64,000 nucleotides of DNA. Source: Flexithrix dorotheae DSM 6795 (lineage in GTDB: Bacteria; Bacteroidota; Bacteroidia; Cytophagales; Flammeovirgaceae). Within the stretch, counting starts at the first letter, position 1; each line of letters opens with the position of its first letter. Both the position numbers and the translations under genes were made by a program. The stretch lies in NCBI RefSeq assembly GCF_000379765.1, contig NZ_KB903441.1, positions 80,798 to 144,797 of the forward strand, read 5' to 3'. Under the pieces are notes generated by a model. It worked only from the letters and a program-made list of their open reading frames with translations. It ran no database searches and had not been told where the DNA came from. Positions 26,922-34,700 of the stretch are shown one piece after another.

Positions 26922-27280
26922 CTGGATCATCCATCAATCTACTTCATAAAAAAAAGGTAGACATAGTGCAATACACCAAACCTACCCCAATTATGAAAGT
27001 GATTATTCTATTCTTACTGAATAAAATAAAGCTCAAATTTCCGCAAGATTTCATTATTCCTCTACAAGATTTTTAGCAAATACTATAAGAAATGTAGCAT
27101 TTTGCCTCCTTTAACATATTTTAAGGCAAAAAAAAGCATGGTTTTACTCATAACCATGCTTTTTTTATTTCAAGGATTAAAGGAAATTTCAATCACTACA
27201 AATCCCTTTCATAAGCAAACCGAATTTCCTTTCCATGTTATGTTTTTTATTATTTTAGTTCTGCTTTTAAAAGGTCATGA
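26922..27280. other. Intergenic region between convergent genes
   Basis: 359 bp holding a bidirectional terminator at 27128-27166; otherwise I see nothing. Confidence 0.6.
27128..27166. terminator. Bidirectional intrinsic terminator
   Basis: Stem AAGCATGGTT (27134-27143) pairs with AACCATGCTT (27152-27161), extended by flanking A and T runs of seven or eight, with an 8-nt loop. It serves the plus-strand 26142 gene and the minus-strand transporter. Confidence 0.88.
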
Positions 27281-28666
27281 TTATCCGGCTATAATTACAA
27301 TACCAAAGAAACGGTCCAGAACGGTAAGAATAAATAATAGTCCTAAAATTGTAGGGCATAAAAATCTCACGCCAAATCCTAAATATTTACTCCAAATGGA
27401 ATTTTCAAATTCAGGATATCCTTTAGAAATCTCTCCGTAAAAGCTCGGTTTTTTCCAAATATATGCTGCAAAAATAGAGATTAGGAACCCTCCTAAAGGC
27501 AAGAAACTATCATTGGCCACATGACCTACAAAATCCATAAAGTTTGTGGCATTTTCATCTCCAATATAAGTAATGAAATTGGTAAACATTGCCGAATATC
27601 CATTACCAATTAATGAAGGAAGGCCAACCACAAAAATTACGAGAGCAACTAACCAGACAGCTTTTGTTCTTCTTACATCCAGTTCATCCACCACATAGGA
27701 AACCGGAACTTCCAGTAAGGAAACCGTAGAAGTGAGTGCGGCAAAAGAAAGTAGCAAAAAGAAAAGAGATCCAATAAAAACACCTAGTCCACCACCGAGT
27801 GATCCGAAAACTCCAGGAAGAGTAACGAAAATCAGTCCCGGACCACCATTTGGAGGTAGTCCCTGAGAAAATACAAGGGGAAACATCATAAGTCCGGCTA
27901 TGAATGCTATACCCACATCGGCCAGTGTAATAAGGACTGCCGATGAAATAATATTTTCGTTTTTTCCAACATAACTTCCATAAGTAATAAGTGCTCCCAT
28001 ACCAAGTGAAAGTGAGAAAAAGGCCTGCCCAAGGGCTTTATATATCACTTCCAGTTTCACTTCTGATATATCTGGCACCAGGTAGAATTTTATTCCATCC
28101 CAGGCATTGTCTAAGGTTAGGGCATAAACCACAAGGCTTAATATAATAATGACTAAGGTAGGCATTAACAATTTGGCGGCTTTTTCAATCCCTCCGGCAA
28201 TTCCTTTTGAAACAATGAATGCAGTAGTTCCCATAAAAACTATCCCGTAGGCCCCAACTTTTACCACATCTTTAATGTAGTCTCCAAATTGCTCACCAAT
28301 TGAAAAATTTCCCATTACCATTTCAATGAAATACCCAAATGCCCAACCTGCCACAACATTGTAATAAGACAAAATCAATACTCCACTGATCAGTCCAAGT
28401 TTTCCTATAATACTCCATTTTGGAAATCCCAAAACCTTAAAGGCCCCCACTGGATTCCTTTGGGTTTTTCTACCTATGGCAATTTCGGCCACCATCACTG
28501 GAAAGCATAATAAAAAACAAAATGATAAATACATGATGAGAAAAATACCACCACCCCCTGCGCCAACTTCAAAGGGAAACTTCCAAATATTTCCCAGCCC
28601 TACTGCGGATCCTGCAGCTGCTGCTACAAATCCTAATCTACTTGAAAAACCTGATCTTACCGCCAT
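27281..28666 (-). CDS. Neurotransmitter:sodium symporter (NSS) family transporter
   Basis: Sodium-coupled transporter, most likely for an amino acid. 461 residues with about eleven to twelve hydrophobic helices. The N-terminus 'SRLGFVAAAAGSAVGLGNIWKFPF' is the NSS signature (unwound helix 1 with the substrate and sodium sites), and 'QAFFSLSLGMGALITYGSY' matches helix 6. Length is typical for bacterial NSS proteins. Substrate cannot be read from sequence alone. It is a single gene with a long divergent intergenic region upstream and a terminator downstream. Confidence 0.93.
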   Translation of the reverse strand: MAVRSGFSSRLGFVAAAAGSAVGLGNIWKFPFEVGAGGGGIFLIMYLSFCFLLCFPVMVAEIAIGRKTQRNPVGAFKVLGFPKWSIIGKLGLISGVLILSYYNVVAGWAFGYFIEMVMGNFSIGEQFGDYIKDVVKVGAYGIVFMGTTAFIVSKGIAGGIEKAAKLLMPTLVIIILSLVVYALTLDNAWDGIKFYLVPDISEVKLEVIYKALGQAFFSLSLGMGALITYGSYVGKNENIISSAVLITLADVGIAFIAGLMMFPLVFSQGLPPNGGPGLIFVTLPGVFGSLGGGLGVFIGSLFFLLLSFAALTSTVSLLEVPVSYVVDELDVRRTKAVWLVALVIFVVGLPSLIGNGYSAMFTNFITYIGDENATNFMDFVGHVANDSFLPLGGFLISIFAAYIWKKPSFYGEISKGYPEFENSIWSKYLGFGVRFLCPTILGLLFILTVLDRFFGIVIIAG

Positions 28667-29106
28667 TTTTTAAGTCTAGTTTAAATAATTAATACTCCCT
28701 TGGGTTTCATACCTGTACTCCATTTTTTGAAGGATAATACCAATAGCAAAATGAGAATATCTGCTGGTAAACCGTATCACGAAATCGCGAAAGCCTACTT
28801 TTTGTACAGAAAAAATGAAGTGCAAATTTAAAGAAAGGTGATTAACCCGAAGGAAATACGTGCATTGTATTGATTGCCAACAAATTAGTTTAATAATAAT
28901 TTTAGAAGTAAATCTATATATTAACTTTTATAACTACAATGGAAGAATTGGAAAATAGAAAATTTTGAAATTAATTCTCCGAAGGATGGACAATTTCCAT
29001 TAAGGTAAGGTTTATTTTTTTGACTGATATTACTTTTCAGAAAAATTAAGATAATCGATTAATAAAACCATTCTATGGCAATTTTAAAGGTAAGACACTA
29101 ATTTTT

Positions 29107-29152
29107 GTAAGTTTCCGGGAATAATTTGGGGAAATTATTCCCGGAAACTTAC
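29107..29152. repeat. Perfect 21-bp inverted repeat with GGGG loop
   Basis: Positions 29107-29127 pair without mismatch with 29132-29152; the loop is GGGG. No T-run follows on either strand, so this is not a standard intrinsic terminator. It sits in a divergent intergenic region, far from both start codons. Confidence 0.75.
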
Positions 29153-29284
29153 CTGATTGGATCAAACAAGTGGAAAATTTCAATTTACTTCACCAAAATC
29201 TCCCAATTTAATACATCTTCCAATTGGATAATTCCCACGACCAAATATAGTATTTATCGCATTCCTGAGTTAATAACCTATTAA

Positions 29285-29329
29285 CATTCATTTAGGATTA
29301 AGCCTAACTAAAGTATATCTAAATGAATG
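29285..29329. repeat. 11-bp inverted repeat in the same intergenic region
   Basis: CATTCATTTAG (29285-29295) pairs perfectly with CTAAATGAATG (29319-29329) around a 23-nt loop, which itself contains TAGG/CCTA. Role unknown. Confidence 0.55.
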
Positions 29330-29560
29330 CAGCATTTTACTACCCAATTAATTTCTACACGACAACCTAATCAGTCTAAAACAGGACGCTTCTGGTAACC
29401 AAAAAACCTACAGAAAACTAAAATAATTTGTTTGGGTCAGTTTAAACTAATTTAAACAAGTCAAAACAATTTTAAAGATTTTTAAAATTAAGCTGTTTTG
29501 AAATACAAGTTTTTAACTATCTATCGTCTAGAGCATGACCTAAACTAAAAAACGAATAAA

Positions 29561-31081
29561 ATGAAAAACAAGGTTTACCTCTTCTGCCTTTACTTTTTAG
29601 GAAATATTTCCTGCCTGATAGGTCAGGAACAAATTATTCTGGATAATGTAGGGGAAAAAGTAAATTCAAAATTAAGAGAATTAGCACCAATTGTTTCCCC
29701 TGATGGGCAATCGCTTTATTATATGGTATATGGTCATGACGAAAATAAAGGGAAAGCTGATATTTGGGTTTCCAACCTGGAGGATAAAGACGGCAACTGG
29801 TCAGGCAAAACCCGTCTCCCATTTCCATTTAATCAGATTGCATATAATCAGGTGATGAGTGTTACTCCTGATGGAAATACCCTAATGGTGAGGGGAATTT
29901 TAGAAAACGGTGAGGTTTTCCCTAAAGGGTATTCTTTAATCCGAAAAACTAAAGATGGCTGGAGTGCTCCCAAAAAGATGGAGATAGCGCAATATGATGA
30001 AATGAACCATGGTGTTATGTATTCCGCATGTCTGTCTAACAATGGAAAAATTCTCATTTTAAGTTTTAGAGAAGAAAAACTTTCTAACGACCTTTATGTC
30101 AGCTTTTTAGAGAAAAGTGGCACCTGGACTAAACCAGAATCACTTGGTGTTGATATCAATACCTTTTCAATTGAATTTTCTCCATTTTTGGCATCCGATA
30201 ATAAAACACTTTACTTCACCAGTGATAGAAAAGGAGGAAAAGGAGGATATGATATTTATGTTTCCAAAAGGAAAGGTGAGGACTGGACAAGCTGGACGGA
30301 GCCTCAAAATATTGGCCATCCTGTAAATACCGAAGGTAATGAAATGTATTATAGTCTTTCAGCTTCAGGTGATTATGCTTTTATAGCTTCTACTCAAAAC
30401 CAGGAAATGGATTATGATATATTTAAAGTAAAAATAAAAGAAGAACAAAAGCCTGATCCCGTAGTGATCGTTTATGGAAAAGTGCTGAATGGGAAAACTG
30501 GAGAAAGTCTGGAGGCGTCCATTCACTTTGAAACATTACCTGAGGGTAAAGAGGCTGGAATTGCCCACACCAATCCTAAAACCGGAGAATACAAAATAGT
30601 ACTTCCATATGGAAAAGAATACGGATTCAATGCAAAGGCATCAAACTTTGTTGCTATTTCAGACAATCTTGATTTATCAAAAACTGCTGATTACCAGGAA
30701 ATAAGAAGAGATTTAAAATTACTTCCTTTGGAAATTGGCACCACCGTAAGACTTAATAACATTTTCTTTGAAACAGGGAAATCTGCCCTAAAAGAAGCCT
30801 CTTTTAGCGAATTAAAAAAAGTCGTTAAACTTTTAGAGGATAACCCTAAAATGAAAATTGAAATTTCAGGGCATACAGATAATGTGGGATCCGAAGCAAG
30901 TAATTTGAAGCTTTCAAAAGAGAGGTCTGAAGCAGTCACATCCTATCTTCAATCCCATAATATAAAAACAGATAGGATTATAAGCAAAGGCTATGGAGAA
31001 ACTAAACCTTTAGCTGACAATAATACTGAAGAAGGTAAGCAACTAAACAGAAGGGTGGATTTTACTATTTTAGAAAATTAA
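29561..31081 (+). CDS. PD40-repeat and OmpA-domain outer membrane protein
   Basis: 506 residues: signal peptide (1-21), PD40/WD40-like beta-propeller repeats (about 35-290, with 'LAPIVSPDGQSLYYM', 'VMSVTPDGNTLMV', 'FSPFLASDNKTLYFTSDRKGGKGGYDIYV'), a carboxypeptidase-regulatory-like beta domain (about 300-385) and a C-terminal OmpA domain (about 395-506, 'NIFFETGKSALKEAS ... ISGHTDNVGSEASNLKLSKERSEAV') that binds peptidoglycan. The order resembles PorE-type proteins of the type 9 secretion system, but no N-terminal TPR is present. Likely anchors an outer membrane complex to the cell wall. Single gene with its own terminator. Confidence 0.88.
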   Translation: MKNKVYLFCLYFLGNISCLIGQEQIILDNVGEKVNSKLRELAPIVSPDGQSLYYMVYGHDENKGKADIWVSNLEDKDGNWSGKTRLPFPFNQIAYNQVMSVTPDGNTLMVRGILENGEVFPKGYSLIRKTKDGWSAPKKMEIAQYDEMNHGVMYSACLSNNGKILILSFREEKLSNDLYVSFLEKSGTWTKPESLGVDINTFSIEFSPFLASDNKTLYFTSDRKGGKGGYDIYVSKRKGEDWTSWTEPQNIGHPVNTEGNEMYYSLSASGDYAFIASTQNQEMDYDIFKVKIKEEQKPDPVVIVYGKVLNGKTGESLEASIHFETLPEGKEAGIAHTNPKTGEYKIVLPYGKEYGFNAKASNFVAISDNLDLSKTADYQEIRRDLKLLPLEIGTTVRLNNIFFETGKSALKEASFSELKKVVKLLEDNPKMKIEISGHTDNVGSEASNLKLSKERSEAVTSYLQSHNIKTDRIISKGYGETKPLADNNTEEGKQLNRRVDFTILEN

Positions 31082-31226
31082 TCATGGGTTGAAAATTTAT
31101 TTTATCACATTAATTCACCTGTTTTAATAGCCAACTAAGTCCATATTCAAATTTTATTTGAGCTTTTAGCTATTTAAAATTGAAAAAATATGGAACAAAT
31201 AGCCAAATTAGCAATAGATGAAAGAT

Positions 31227-31257
31227 GCCCGGAACTAAGTTCCGGGCTTTCTTTTTA
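31227..31257 (+). terminator. Intrinsic terminator after the OmpA-family gene
   Basis: Perfect 9-bp GC-rich stem GCCCGGAAC/GTTCCGGGC (31227-31247) with a 3-nt loop, followed by TTTCTTTTT. Confidence 0.9.
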
Positions 31258-31271
31258 TACAAAGATTTTTC

Positions 31272-32612
31272 TTAGGGCCTTTTTTTCAATTCCACAGTAC
31301 CTCCAATCCAGCAATCTATCTGTATAATATCTCTTTCTTTTCTGCCTTCGGAAAATATATCATTGATATGGGGAAATTGCTGGGAGGCCTCATCCATTTT
31401 TGTAGAATTCCCTGCCAGGGCATACATTTCATATGCTTTAATATAACATAACCTGGATTGTACTTTACTTGAATTATCATAGCACTCCTCTCCACTACCC
31501 ATGTATAAATCACCAATAAAACTGTAAATATTTTTTCTTAAAGCTGAAGAGCCTGACTGTTCCGAAATTTTTAAAGCCTCTAGGGATAATTCCCTTGCCT
31601 TATATTTATCCCCCTCTTGGTTATGAATCTTTGCCTGATCAAAAAGCAATTCTAATTTTTTGGAGTCACTTAAATCTTCCGCCATCATTGCTTTTTGTTT
31701 CCATACCAAGGCATTTTTATAATTTTTTTCTTTCAGATATTCCCTGGAAATCAACTCCGCCCATTTTAGCTTTTGCTCGGATAAAAATAGATTTTCTAAT
31801 GCATTTAAATACAAGGAATTATCATCACAATTCCCTTTATTCAGCAGTAAAACCGCCATCTTAGATATATTTAATCTTTCTGGTTGTGCTTCAATAATTT
31901 CCTTCCAATGCTCATTTACAAACCTGCATTTGTCCTCTACTACATGAAGCAATAAACTGGTAATTTCTTCTTCCAGTTCTTCCCATTTTTCTTTTGATGT
32001 TTCGGAGCTTTCTGCTAAACCTGATTCTATTACCTCTGTAATTTCCCCGTATTCCTTGAATACTTCATCCTGCGATATTTCTCCCTTTTTAAAATTATTT
32101 ACAGATGCCTGCATCAGAATTTTCATTTGATATCGCGGAGTATTGGCTTTATTCAGCGTTAAAATTCTCGAATAGAGCTTATAAATTTTATCCCATTTTT
32201 CAGGATCATCCCTTTTTACCCAAAAATTATAGGCTACTCGTCCCATTCTCCTTAAAACATCCGCCTCCTCCTTGTAATATTTAATTCTGGTTTCATAAAG
32301 GTCCAGTATTTTGTTCTGATAATGCTCCTTTAAAAGTTTATCAGTTTCTTTTTTTTCCAATTGAGTGTAAATAGTCACTCCTTCTATATAAATGGCTTTA
32401 TTTAATTCAGGATTATTTTCTAATAACCAATTAAGGGGATCTACAGCTGCCTTATAATCTTCCATGATCATGGCATCTTTATAAAGCTGGTATTTTTCCC
32501 TGGCTAAACCTGGGTTTTCCTCCATCCACAAAAACTCGGGGCCTACCTGGGCCAAAACACTATTGAAAATAAATAGACAAAAAATAAAAAATGAGGCAGT
32601 TTTCATAATCAT
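31272..32612 (-). CDS. Exported TPR-like protein
   Basis: 446 residues with a signal peptide (1-22, ending VLAQ). The rest is alpha-helical with degenerate TPR-like repeats, for example 'KYQLYKDAMIMEDYKAAVDPLNWLLENNP' (about 40-68), 'KIYKLYSRILTLNK' and 'KAYEMYALAGNSTKMDEAS' (about 395-413). The C-terminus 'IIQIDCWIGGTVELKKR' is a conserved-looking tail that I associate with periplasmic TPR proteins of Bacteroidota. Function unknown. Convergent with the OmpA-family gene and separated from it by that gene's terminator. Confidence 0.75.
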   Translation of the reverse strand: MIMKTASFFIFCLFIFNSVLAQVGPEFLWMEENPGLAREKYQLYKDAMIMEDYKAAVDPLNWLLENNPELNKAIYIEGVTIYTQLEKKETDKLLKEHYQNKILDLYETRIKYYKEEADVLRRMGRVAYNFWVKRDDPEKWDKIYKLYSRILTLNKANTPRYQMKILMQASVNNFKKGEISQDEVFKEYGEITEVIESGLAESSETSKEKWEELEEEITSLLLHVVEDKCRFVNEHWKEIIEAQPERLNISKMAVLLLNKGNCDDNSLYLNALENLFLSEQKLKWAELISREYLKEKNYKNALVWKQKAMMAEDLSDSKKLELLFDQAKIHNQEGDKYKARELSLEALKISEQSGSSALRKNIYSFIGDLYMGSGEECYDNSSKVQSRLCYIKAYEMYALAGNSTKMDEASQQFPHINDIFSEGRKERDIIQIDCWIGGTVELKKRP

Positions 32613-32818
32613 AGATTCATTAGTGAGGGGGTAGTAAAGAGGGCTTTCCTCATTATTTTAAATGCTATGCATCTACGCAATGGTTGCCTGAAGGTAAAAA
32701 CTGATTCAATTGACAACTTTATATTAGAAAAAAAGGAAGTTTAAAGGCACACTTTTATCTTTAGCCTTATTTTATAAGTAACTACGGTCATACATTACAA
32801 TTTCTCAATACTAAATTT

Positions 32819-34696
32819 ATGAAACTATTCCTTGCCCTTTTACTTTTCATAATTTCTGCTTCTTTATTGCAGGCACAACTCAGAGTAGCAAAAATTTTTG
32901 GAGATAACATGGTTCTCCAAAGAGATGTTGAAACTCCAATTTGGGGATGGGGAGAAGCCGGAAATAAAGTAGAAGTTAAACTTCTAAGTTCTACCAAATC
33001 TGCCATTATTGATAAAGAAGGCAAATGGGAAGTCATTCTCCCTAAACAAAAAGCAGGAGGTCCATTTGAAATTAAGATCAAATCTAAAAACACAGAAATT
33101 TCACTCAAAAACATCCTAATTGGTGAAGTCTGGATAGCTTCAGGTCAATCAAATATGGAATGGAAAGTGGCTAATTCGAACAATGCAGAAAAAGAATTAG
33201 AAAATGCTGATTATCCACAAATCAGGCATTTTTTAGTGGAGAGGGATGTGGCATTTCATGAACAGGAAAATTTAAAATCGGGAGAGTGGAAGGTTTCCGG
33301 CCCTGAAAACACTGGACAATTTACTGCTGTGGGTTATTTTTTTGCAAGAGATTTATACAAACACTCAAAAATACCCATTGGTATTATCAACACCAGTTGG
33401 GGAGGGACCAAAATTGAATCCTGGATAAGCCCTGGATCCATGGCAAAACTGGACTCATTTCAGGTGATTTTGAAAACTATGCAACAGAAAAATGAAACAG
33501 AACTAGCCTCCTGGGCGGCACAAAAACTCATAAAAAAATATGGTACTTATTCTTCAGAAGATTCCTCCAGTCTTTGGCAGTCAATAACTGTTCCTGCTAC
33601 ATGGGAATGGGCAGGATTGTATGGCTGGGACGGTGAGGTCTGGTACCAAACCAGTTTTGAAATCCCTTCAGAAAAGCCTGTTGAAAATGCCAGTTTACAC
33701 TTAGGTAAAATTGCCCAGTCGGATGAAACCTGGGTAAATGGGATAAAAGTTGGGGAAACCGTTCACAATCAGGAGATCCAAAGAGTTTATCAGCTAAATA
33801 AGGATTTGTTGATGGTTGGCAAAAATGAAATTTTAGTAAAAGTTACCGAATCAGAAAGTTCCCAGGGCGGATTTTCAGGTCCAACAGATGAACTTTATTT
33901 TGAAATGGGTGATTATAAAACCGATCTTTCCGGTGACTGGAAAGTTAAACTTGGGAAGGGAAAAATTAATTTTAAAACTAGTCCCTCTACCCTTCCTTCT
34001 CTTCTTTATAATGCCATGGTAAAACCCATTATTCCATTTCCTGCCAAAGGCGTTATCTGGTATCAGGGCGAATCAAATGCGGATTACCCTGAATTGTATA
34101 ATCAGTTATTTCCAACAATGATTAATGATTGGAGGACCAAATGGAACGATCCCAAAATGCCATTTTTGTTTGTCCAGTTGGCCAACTGGAAACAAAGGCA
34201 AGACAAACCAGGGGAAAGTAATTGGGCAGAATTAAGGGAAGCCCAAACTAACGCTTTGGAACTTTCAAATACAGGAATGGCTGTAATTATAGATATTGGA
34301 GAAGCTAATGATATTCATCCAAGGAATAAGCAGGATGTTGGGAAGAGGCTGGCATTGGCAGCAAGAAAAGTGGCTTATCAGGAGGACTTAGTCTTTTCAG
34401 GACCGACTTATCAATCTATGAAAATAAGGGGTAATAAAATTCATCTCAAATTTCAAAATACGGGAAGCGGCCTCGTTACTAAAGATAATCAAACGATTAG
34501 AGGTTTTGCTATCTCCGGTGAGGATAAAAATTTTGTTTGGGCTGAAGCTAAAATTATCAGTAAAGACGAAATTGTAGTTTTCTCCCCTGGCATTTCCAAA
34601 CCTATTGCGGTAAGATACGCCTGGGCAGATAACCCGGATTGTAATTTATACAATAAAGAAGGATTACCTGCTTCACCTTTTAGAACGGATTTTTAG
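32819..34696 (+). CDS. Sialate O-acetylesterase-like SGNH hydrolase
   Basis: Secreted esterase expected to remove O-acetyl groups from sialic acids or other sugars. 625 residues with a signal peptide (1-20). Catalytic Ser111 lies in 'IASGQSNMEW'; 'INTSWGGTKIESW' (Gly/Asn oxyanion block), 'WYQGESNA' and the late 'DIGEANDIHPRNKQDVGKRLA' (Asp-x-x-His dyad) complete the family pattern. An inserted beta-sandwich of the GH2 sugar-binding type (about 258-380, 'TWEWAGLYGWDGEVWYQTSFEIP') interrupts the hydrolase domain, as in many family members. No sialic acid genes lie nearby, so the actual substrate may be another acetylated glycan. Confidence 0.88.
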   Translation: MKLFLALLLFIISASLLQAQLRVAKIFGDNMVLQRDVETPIWGWGEAGNKVEVKLLSSTKSAIIDKEGKWEVILPKQKAGGPFEIKIKSKNTEISLKNILIGEVWIASGQSNMEWKVANSNNAEKELENADYPQIRHFLVERDVAFHEQENLKSGEWKVSGPENTGQFTAVGYFFARDLYKHSKIPIGIINTSWGGTKIESWISPGSMAKLDSFQVILKTMQQKNETELASWAAQKLIKKYGTYSSEDSSSLWQSITVPATWEWAGLYGWDGEVWYQTSFEIPSEKPVENASLHLGKIAQSDETWVNGIKVGETVHNQEIQRVYQLNKDLLMVGKNEILVKVTESESSQGGFSGPTDELYFEMGDYKTDLSGDWKVKLGKGKINFKTSPSTLPSLLYNAMVKPIIPFPAKGVIWYQGESNADYPELYNQLFPTMINDWRTKWNDPKMPFLFVQLANWKQRQDKPGESNWAELREAQTNALELSNTGMAVIIDIGEANDIHPRNKQDVGKRLALAARKVAYQEDLVFSGPTYQSMKIRGNKIHLKFQNTGSGLVTKDNQTIRGFAISGEDKNFVWAEAKIISKDEIVVFSPGISKPIAVRYAWADNPDCNLYNKEGLPASPFRTDF

Positions 34697-34700
34697 TCTT

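Larger units (their letters stand above)
28667..29560. other. Long divergent intergenic region with structured elements
   Basis: 894 bp between the NSS transporter and the OmpA-family gene. No ORF is convincing. It holds a perfect 21-bp hairpin (29107-29152), a second 11-bp hairpin (29285-29329) and a GTTTAAA/TTTAAAC inverted repeat near 29442-29459. A small untranslated RNA is possible but cannot be shown from sequence. Confidence 0.5.

Noticed and set aside
27102..27440. 112-residue plus-strand ORF with a hydrophobic N-terminus
   Set aside because: It runs through the bidirectional terminator at 27128-27166 and overlaps the 3' end of the NSS transporter on the other strand; composition is not protein-like.
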